From assembly GCF_028656935.1 (NCBI RefSeq), contig NZ_JAMDGZ010000027.1, positions 60,949 to 124,948 on the forward strand: a DNA stretch of 64,000 nt. Direction: 5' to 3'. Each line of letters opens with the position of its first letter. Within the stretch, counting starts at the first letter, position 1. This stretch comes from Pseudomonas rubra. GTDB taxonomy: Bacteria; Pseudomonadota; Gammaproteobacteria; Pseudomonadales; Pseudomonadaceae. A model generated the notes under the pieces. The model saw nothing but the letters and a program-made list of their open reading frames with translations, had not been told where the DNA came from and made no database searches. The position numbers were made by a program, and so were the translations under genes. Positions 59,385 through 64,000 of this stretch are shown here, piece after piece.

Positions 59385-59442
59385 GTGATTCGGAAATCAC
59401 TGGCATAGCACTATCACCTGGTGCGCTATTCAGGTGACAGTG
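59385..59442. other. Two adjacent hairpins
   Basis: GTGATTcggaAATCAC, then CACTATCACCTG pairing with CAGGTGACAGTG (11 of 12) around a 10-nt loop. There is no T tract. They lie downstream of the leftward genes at 59568-60611 and may end or protect that transcript. Confidence 0.45.
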
Positions 59443-59567
59443 CCTGTCTTACGTGTCTCTGATAACTTGAAAATTAAGTGTTGGGTGATGTTGTTAATGT
59501 TGAGATGTTTTCTGTGTGTGGAATTTATTTTCTGAGTTTGTTCTGGTTGCTGTGTATATTGATATCC

Positions 59568-59861
59568 TTATTCGTGAGACTCAGTTCTGTATAGGCTTGT
59601 GCTGCAAGTCCGGCAAATATGAATTCGCTTTGAGTCATGTCGGATCTCCAGTCCTCTATTGATAATGTTGTAGCTGCCGCAGTTTTTACATGTGACTCCT
59701 CGTCCCGTACGGCATTTAGGATTTTCTTCGAGATACTTTTGAATGTCGGGCCATTTTCGCCATTCATTTTGTCGGGCGATTTTTCTATCAATGAAACTGC
59801 GGGGAATAAAATACAGGAGTGAAAAAACTATCGCTAGTGCCAATGCGAAGATAGCGTCCAT
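59568..59861 (-). CDS. Membrane-anchored zinc-ribbon protein, unknown
   Basis: A 97-residue protein. An N-terminal membrane helix (AIFALALAIVFSLLYFI) is followed by a basic linker. A C-terminal zinc-ribbon-like module has cysteine pairs TCKNCG and ICRTCS about 20 residues apart. The ribosome site GGAG is 6 bp before ATG 59861. A frame on the same strand, 59525-59791, overlaps it and lacks such features. No known family. It starts 18 bp past the stop of the lipoprotein gene, so the two form an operon. AT-rich codons differ from the core genes. Confidence 0.65.
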   Translation of the reverse strand: MDAIFALALAIVFSLLYFIPRSFIDRKIARQNEWRKWPDIQKYLEENPKCRTGRGVTCKNCGSYNIINRGLEIRHDSKRIHICRTCSTSLYRTESHE

Positions 59862-59879
59862 GAGAGCTCCGGAATTTAA

Positions 59880-60611
59880 TTATTTGCTGACGAATAAATA
59901 GTGTTTCCCCCTGTGGATAATGGTTTTTGGGAATTCTCCATTAATCCCTGGGCTGTAAATGTAGTACCAGTTTGGTAGGTTTTTTGATATTGCTGTTATG
60001 TATTCTATATCTTGGGTGTCGTTAGGGGCCCCGTGGATGCCTATAAATATAGGTCCGTACACCATTTCATTAATTCCCATGAATTTAGGCGGTGTGATCA
60101 GTTTTGGGGCACTCTCTAGTGTAAGTTGTTTAAATTGCTCAAAGGCATGCAGTGGACCATTTTCACCATAAGGGATTGTCATTGTGTATTTCGTTGATAT
60201 GTAATTATCGTATCGTGTGTCGGTTGGCAATTTTTTTGATGTGCTATTTAGTAGGGCGTTTTTTGCTATTTCCTTGGCTTTCTCTGGGGTGGAAGCCAAA
60301 CTTTGAGGAACCCATGCAACAATATGAATGGAAGATTGAATCGCTTTTGGACCGAAGCCTGAAAGCAGAAGAGACGTTGGGCTTTTTGAAGCCCAACTCT
60401 GAATGCCACTAATTACAAGCTCGCCTCTAGCAGCTGCCTCTACAGAGTAGCCTTCCAAGTGGCCGCTATTTTCCCAATCTTTTAAATCCGTGTCCTTTGA
60501 CGGTACCCCCATGGCTGTTGTGACTTGCGTTGCCACTGAGCCCGTTGAACTTTGCAAGGCGCATCCACAGAGAGTTGCCGATACCGCTAATGTCACGAAC
60601 AGTCTTTTCAT
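59880..60611 (-). CDS. Orphan lipoprotein
   Basis: A 243-residue lipoprotein: signal peptide MKRLFVTLAVSATLCGC with lipobox LCGC, then ALQSSTGSVATQ. The mature protein has no domain I can name. A segment IHIVAWVPQSLASTPEKAKE and a C-terminal GPIFIGIHGAPNDTQDIEY look like a compact globular fold. Codon use is AT-rich, a sign of transfer. It probably sits in the inner leaflet of the outer membrane next to the zinc-ribbon partner encoded after it. Confidence 0.7.
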   Translation of the reverse strand: MKRLFVTLAVSATLCGCALQSSTGSVATQVTTAMGVPSKDTDLKDWENSGHLEGYSVEAAARGELVISGIQSWASKSPTSLLLSGFGPKAIQSSIHIVAWVPQSLASTPEKAKEIAKNALLNSTSKKLPTDTRYDNYISTKYTMTIPYGENGPLHAFEQFKQLTLESAPKLITPPKFMGINEMVYGPIFIGIHGAPNDTQDIEYITAISKNLPNWYYIYSPGINGEFPKTIIHRGKHYLFVSK

Positions 60612-60682
60612 TGATCTTCCTAGCTATTGATATGGGGTGAAGCCATGCGCGATCTCAGGCGCCATTCCTGAGCCGACTGTGC

Positions 60683-60779
60683 TGATCAGCCGATCAGGCA
60701 CTTTTATGCTACCAAAACGGTAGTATTTCGCAACGCAGAAAGCAGGACGATTTGACGCTCAGTTTTAGCGACGAGCGTC
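60683..60779. promoter_or_regulatory. Dyad-rich control region of the XRE gene
   Basis: Three inverted repeats lie between the divergent lipoprotein and XRE genes: TGATCagccGATCA (60683-60696), CTACCaaaacGGTAG (60709-60723) and GACGCTC/GAGCGTC (60754-60779). The last ends at the XRE start codon and could also fold in the mRNA. Confidence 0.5.
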
Positions 60780-61085
60780 ATGTCTACACTGTCAAAGCGC
60801 ATCAAGGCTGCCCGTCTGCTCTCCGGTCTTTCTCAGGAGCAGTTGGGAATTCATATCGGGATAGACCCAGCATCCGCTAGTGTCAGGATGAACCGCTATG
60901 AGCTCGGCAGGCGGGTGCCGAATTTCGAGCTCGTTGAGCGGCTGGCTGAAGAGTTGGGCTTGCCTACCACCTATTTCTATTCCTCCGATGAGGAGGAGGC
61001 GCATCTAGTTATCGCGTTCTCCCGCCTCAATGCTGCCAAACGCAAGCAGCTCCTGCGCTACCTGTTAGAGCTGCAAGGCGACTAG
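60780..61085 (+). CDS. XRE-family helix-turn-helix regulator
   Basis: A 101-residue Cro/CI-type protein: LSKRIKAARLLSGLSQEQLG then VRMNRYELGRRVPNFELVER, the full five-helix HTH. A short C-terminal helix (FSRLNAAKRKQLLRYLLEL) probably dimerises. The HTH has a small insertion (GIDPASASVRMN), as in chromosomal Pseudomonas relatives. It is divergent from the lipoprotein gene and likely controls it or itself. Confidence 0.85.
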   Translation: MSTLSKRIKAARLLSGLSQEQLGIHIGIDPASASVRMNRYELGRRVPNFELVERLAEELGLPTTYFYSSDEEEAHLVIAFSRLNAAKRKQLLRYLLELQGD

Positions 61086-61197
61086 GCACTGTCTGAATAA
61101 AGGTGTCGTAGACACCGCATGGAACAAGCTAGCGAGACCGTGGCTGCGTAGCTTTTTGCTAGCTTGTCGAAGCGCGTGGCAATTCGGCGGTTCTGTT
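61082..61197 (-). pseudogene. IS5-type transposase 3' remnant
   Basis: The minus strand reads NRRIATRFDKLAKSYAATVS and continues to a TAG at 61082-61084, matching the C-terminal end of IS5-family transposases. Only about 36 codons remain; the rest is removed at 61198, where an IS66-type left end begins. Its outer end starts near GGCACTGTCTGAATAAA, right behind the XRE stop. Confidence 0.7.
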
Positions 61198-61297
61198 GTA
61201 AGCGTCCGGCGAACTCACCTTCCGAACACCAGCTTTAAGGGCGATGGTGTCCGCGTATTTTTCAGCGGACGCGATCACCCTTATCGCCAGGATTTCC

Positions 61298-61618
61298 ATG
61301 CGCCAACGAAGCTCTTATCCCAAACCATTCAAGGCTCAGGTCGTTCAGGAATGCCTGCAACCTGGCGCAACCGTGTCCAGTGTCGCCATCAGCCATGGGA
61401 TCAATGCCAATGTCATCCGTAAGTGGATGCCGCTCTATCGAAACCAGCCCGCAACGCCTTCGTTGCCGGCATTTGTCCCGCTGAAGGCTGCACCTAAACG
61501 CCCCGCCGAACCGTCAGTGACCATTGAATTGCCTATGGCCGGGCAGTTGATCACAGTGAAATGGCCAGCCTCGGATCCTGAAGGCTGCGCGCAACTCATT
61601 CGGGCTGTCGCTCAATGA
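61298..61618 (+). CDS. tnpA: IS66 accessory protein TnpA
   Basis: A 106-residue HTH protein: QRSSYPKPFKAQVVQECLQP then SVAISHGINANVIRKWMPLY, the IS66 TnpA helix-turn-helix. The C-terminus is intact (IELPMAGQLITVKWPASDPE). ATG 61298; the stop overlaps the tnpB start (ATGA). The frame looks intact although the element is dead. Confidence 0.88.
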   Translation: MRQRSSYPKPFKAQVVQECLQPGATVSSVAISHGINANVIRKWMPLYRNQPATPSLPAFVPLKAAPKRPAEPSVTIELPMAGQLITVKWPASDPEGCAQLIRAVAQ

Positions 61619-61938
61619 TCCGCATCGATGCCATCTGGCTGGCCAGCGAGCCGATGGACACGCGCGCCGGTACCTAAACCGCCTTGGCGCGAGTGATCTC
61701 GGTATTCGGTGCGGCGAAGCCGCACTGCGCTTATTTGTTCGCCAATTGCCGGGGCAACCGGATGAAAGTGCTGGTGCACGATGGCGTCGGGGTCTGGCTT
61801 GCCGCGCGGCGACTGAATCAAGGCAAGTTTCACTGGCCCGGCATTCGCAATGGTTGCGACGTCGAACTCGACAGCGAACAACTCCAGGCGTTGGTACTGG
61901 GCCTGCCCTGGCAGCGAGTCGGCGCCGGCGGTGTGATC
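61615..61938 (+). pseudogene. tnpB: IS66 tnpB, nonsense codon and 3' truncation
   Basis: Codons 1-20 (MIRIDAIWLASEPMDTRAGT) are followed by TAA at 61675-61677, where relatives have a glutamate codon (GAA), so one base change explains it. The same frame then continues as typical TnpB: ARVISVFGAAKPHCAYLFAN, MKVLVHDGVGVWLAARRLNQ, LDSEQLQALVLGLPWQRVGA. It breaks off at GAGGVI, just before the normal end. Confidence 0.88.
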
Positions 61939-62723
61939 ATATACGCCTGCTCGAAGAGCACCTGGGCGTAATGCTGTTCGAACGCCGAAATCGGCAGTCG
62001 GTACTCACCCCGACCGGCCAGACTTACTACGAACAGATCAGCCTGGGCCTGGTGCAGATCGCCAACGCGACCCAGGCCCTGACCCGAAGCAGTTGATCGC
62101 GCAAGGTGATCATCAATGTGCACCCGTCCTTTGCCGTGCGCTGGCTGATCCCGAGGTTACCAGATTTAATAGCGCAGTTTCCGGAGATTCAGCCCGAGGT
62201 CGTGACCAGCACCATGGCCCCGGACCAATCGCGTGAAGCCTTCGATTTGGTGGTTCATCGTGGCAGCTCGGGCTGGGCTGCCAACCTGGAACCGAACGCG
62301 CTACTCGAGGACGACCTGCGGCTGGTCGCCGCTCCTTCTCTTCTGGAGGCGATACCGGTTCAGTCGCCATCGGATGTACTGCGCCATACCCTGCTCTTGA
62401 GCAGGACACGCGGTGGGGATTGGCAGGCCTGGTGCAAGCAGACCGGTGTCAACCAGGCAAGGCAACGGCCGGCGCTGCAATTCGATCACATGCACCTGGT
62501 GCTGCAAGCTGCCGTCTACGGCCTTGGCGTGGCGCTGTGTCCAGTCTCGCTGCTGGGCAAGGATCTTACCAGCGGCCGCCTGTACAACCCCCTGCCTCAT
62601 TTACGACTGCCGCTGGCTCGCTATTACTATGGGGTGTCGAAGGGTGCGGTCGCCGAAACGCAGGTGTTCATCGACTGGATGTTCTCCCGACTCCAGAATG
62701 GCACCTGTGCGCCTTTTGATTAG
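61938..62723 (+). pseudogene. lysR-type regulator fragment, truncated and interrupted
   Basis: The sequence starts mid-HTH (IRLLEEHLGVMLFERRNRQS). It runs in one frame to a TGA at 62094-62096 and then continues in the same frame through a GcvA-like effector domain (VIINVHPSFAVRWLIPRLPD to the TAG at 62721-62723). The first 25-30 residues of the DNA-binding domain are missing. A GTG at 62106 could restart only the effector domain, so it cannot work as a normal regulator. Confidence 0.85.
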
Positions 62724-63149
62724 CACCCGCTGCTCCCAAGTGCGCCAGTCCAGACTGCACTTCCAGATCATCTCCGATTCTATTGTCACGAATGATGAGA
62801 TATCGCGATAAGCGAGTGAGGATGGTTGGGCAAAATGAAGTACCTGACCAATCCCCAAAGCACCGGTTTCCAAACGAACCACGCAGTAGGGCTCACCGCC
62901 GCCTGTAGACGCAAAAGGTAGAAAGGTTCGACCTTGCTGATCGTCAGGATTAAGCCACTCATCGATTTTCCGCTCGGCTGCTTCGGCATCACGCCAGTAA
63001 AAGTCTTCAAGACTACTCAGTGCAGCTGTTGATGAGGGCGTATGTGCTATTTCCATAAGCGTTGCGAGGCGTTCTGGAAACTCGATGTCAATGCTATGTG
63101 CAAGCTTTTGAAACGCTTCTACGACTGAAACGGCTTGTAAATTACTCAA
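62601..63149 (-). CDS. SMI1/KNR4 (SUKH)-like protein, possible immunity remnant
   Basis: A frame of 182 codons from TTG 63149 (GGGAGA ahead); another TTG is at 63167. The core segment GRTFLPFASTGGGEPYCVVR fits the SUKH fold used by many immunity proteins. The last 40 codons lie antisense to the lysR fragment and have no family look (KRRTGAILESGEHPVDEHLR), so the natural end was probably lost at the junction near 62723. A tail-like frame precedes it directly. Confidence 0.5.
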   Translation of the reverse strand: MSNLQAVSVVEAFQKLAHSIDIEFPERLATLMEIAHTPSSTAALSSLEDFYWRDAEAAERKIDEWLNPDDQQGRTFLPFASTGGGEPYCVVRLETGALGIGQVLHFAQPSSLAYRDISSFVTIESEMIWKCSLDWRTWEQRVLIKRRTGAILESGEHPVDEHLRFGDRTLRHPIVIASQRQS

Positions 63150-63167
63150 AGTAGAAGGCTCTCCCAA

Positions 63168-63389
63168 TCAGAATATCTGAGGATGGCTGTTTAGTTGATG
63201 TGTCGGAACCTCAATCCACGGGCTCGTTTCTTTAACTAAATTTCTCGTTTTTCTGATCATGTGAGCGTCAATCGTTCGAGGGGCCGGTGGATCCGACAAA
63301 GCCGAAACCAGAGGTGCAAGCGCCCTAGATCCAATGACCGCTTCTGGCCCAGAGTGTGTAAAAACGCTTTCGTATCCTGAGTGCGTCAA
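63168..63389 (-). pseudogene. Short frame resembling a toxin tail, 5' end lost
   Basis: 73 codons from a TTG at the edge of the IS1182-type remnant, ending SPWIEVPTHQLNSHPQIF directly before the SUKH-like gene. The first 20 codons probably come from IS-flank DNA. The rest (TIDAHMIRKTRNLVKETSPW) is uncharacterised. Position just before a SUKH gene is what a polymorphic-toxin C-terminus would have; the sequence alone does not prove it. Confidence 0.3.
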
Positions 63390-63504
63390 CTAAGCGTTCC
63401 TGGGCGATGCGATTGCCCAAGCGTTTGCCGCGATCAGCACCACTGACGTTCCAAAGCGGTTATGGAGCGGTTTAGCGCCTTCTGGAGCAGAGAAAACCGA
63501 GGCT

Positions 63505-64000
63505 TTACGCCGCCATCGCTTTCAGCAAGCCTGCTGTACCGATGATGTTCATAACCCGCTTCATGTTGTAGGCGAGCACATTCAGACTCATCTCTGCGCT
63601 TACCCCGACCAGTTTGCGCGTCAGGAAATGCGTTGAGCCCATCCACTGTTTGAGCGTCCCGAAGGGATGCTCAACTGTCCGTTTTCGGATTCGCATCATG
63701 TCCGGTGCATGGTTCAACTGACGCTGCATTTCCTCCAGCACCGCTTCATGTTCCCAGCGCCTTACTCGACGATTTTTGCTCGGCGTGCACTGCGTTTTCA
63801 GCGCGCAGCTCTGGCAGTTTGAACGCCAATAACAGTGCATATTCATGCCTTTCTCAATACTGGAGAAGCGCCAGGGCAGATGTATTCGTTTTTCGTCGCG
63901 TCATAAACGAAAGCATCTTTGTTGAATCGACCATCCGCCTTGGCGCTTGAAGTCATCGGCTTTGGCACGTAGGACAGTGATGTCCGCGTCGTGACAGGCA
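63505..64000 (-). pseudogene. IS1182-family transposase, frameshifted, 5' part outside window
   Basis: The C-terminal part (HCYWRSNCQSCALKTQCTPS, RRVRRWEHEAVLEEMQRQLN, EHPFGTLKQWMGSTHFLTRK, VLAYNMKRVMNIIGTAGLLK) is a typical IS1182 transposase end. Upstream, the reading in another frame gives VPKPMTSSAKADGRFNKDAF and continues to YICPG. Near 63870 the frame changes to WRFSSIEKGMN. Compared with the usual CPAGERL-type segment about 5 codons are missing, so a small deletion has broken the gene. Confidence 0.82.

Larger units (their letters stand above)
58721..59567. other. Gene-poor island segment with repeats and hairpins
   Basis: 847 bp without a supported gene on either strand and visibly richer in AT than the core. 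It contains a run of ten G (58907-58916), the degenerate repeats at 58955-59275 and two hairpins at 59385-59442. The content suggests a non-coding RNA or protein-binding array rather than decayed genes. Confidence 0.5.
61198..61938 (+). mobile_element. IS66-family element, left part only
   Basis: It begins with GTAAGCGTCCGG, the terminal sequence typical of IS66 elements, and holds tnpA and a damaged tnpB. tnpC and the right end are missing: at about 61938 the sequence switches into a lysR fragment. It inserted into the IS5-type remnant. Confidence 0.8.

Noticed and set aside
59525..59791. 88-codon minus-strand frame
   Set aside because: Overlaps the zinc-ribbon gene in another frame and lacks its ribosome site and membrane/cysteine features.

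Overview
The window is a Pseudomonas chromosome segment, most like the P. putida/P. fluorescens side of the genus. The evidence is high GC, Pseudomonas-type gene products, three REP-type inverted repeats of the kind common in these genomes, and gene order that follows the P. aeruginosa region PA0956-PA0976 (left) and PA1004-PA1013 (right). These locus comparisons come from memory, not from a search.

Layout. 1-18715 is a conserved core: proS (cut by the window edge), an OprD porin, a HIT protein, slyX, a membrane-anchored cold-shock-domain protein, a Dps protein, aspS, yebC, ruvCAB, the complete ybgC-tolQRAB-pal-cpoB envelope operon, queE-queC (7-deazaguanine synthesis) and tRNA-Lys. 19014-31797 is a tellurium/stress (Ter) locus. 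A seven-gene biosynthetic-type module (ATP-grasp, TerD-protease fusion, PRTase-TRSP, HAD, StiP/PELOTA, CitE-like lyase, HAD-IB) is joined to terZABCDE, with terF convergent. 31957-47277 is accessory but normally chromosomal: a Fur-controlled siderophore receptor, a SUKH/ankyrin protein, an exporter with a LysR regulator, a LysM/degenerate-LytM lipoprotein, a TetR pair, a gamma-glutamyl-polyamine gene set (glutamine synthetase-like, FAD oxidase, periplasmic binding protein, AraC), an oxaloacetate decarboxylase and a DUF945 protein. 47504-56633 is core again: nadA, a BepA-like protease, a TusA-like protein, perM, bcp, gcvR, dapA, bamC, an MBL hydrolase, purC and tRNA-Ser(CGA).

From 56634 to the window end lies a mobile island joined to the 3' end of tRNA-Ser. 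It starts with a tyrosine recombinase and excisionase. It continues with a visibly AT-richer stretch holding degenerate repeats of about 80 bp, a zinc-ribbon membrane protein, an orphan lipoprotein and an XRE regulator. It ends in wreckage: an IS5-type remnant cut by an IS66-type remnant, whose broken tnpB is fused to a beheaded and nonsense-mutated lysR; a possible toxin-tail/SUKH-immunity remnant; and a frameshifted IS1182-type transposase. The distal attachment site is outside the window.

The most interesting parts are the Ter biosynthetic module with its TerD-trypsin-like protease fusion, and the repeat-bearing, gene-poor part of the tRNA-Ser island.
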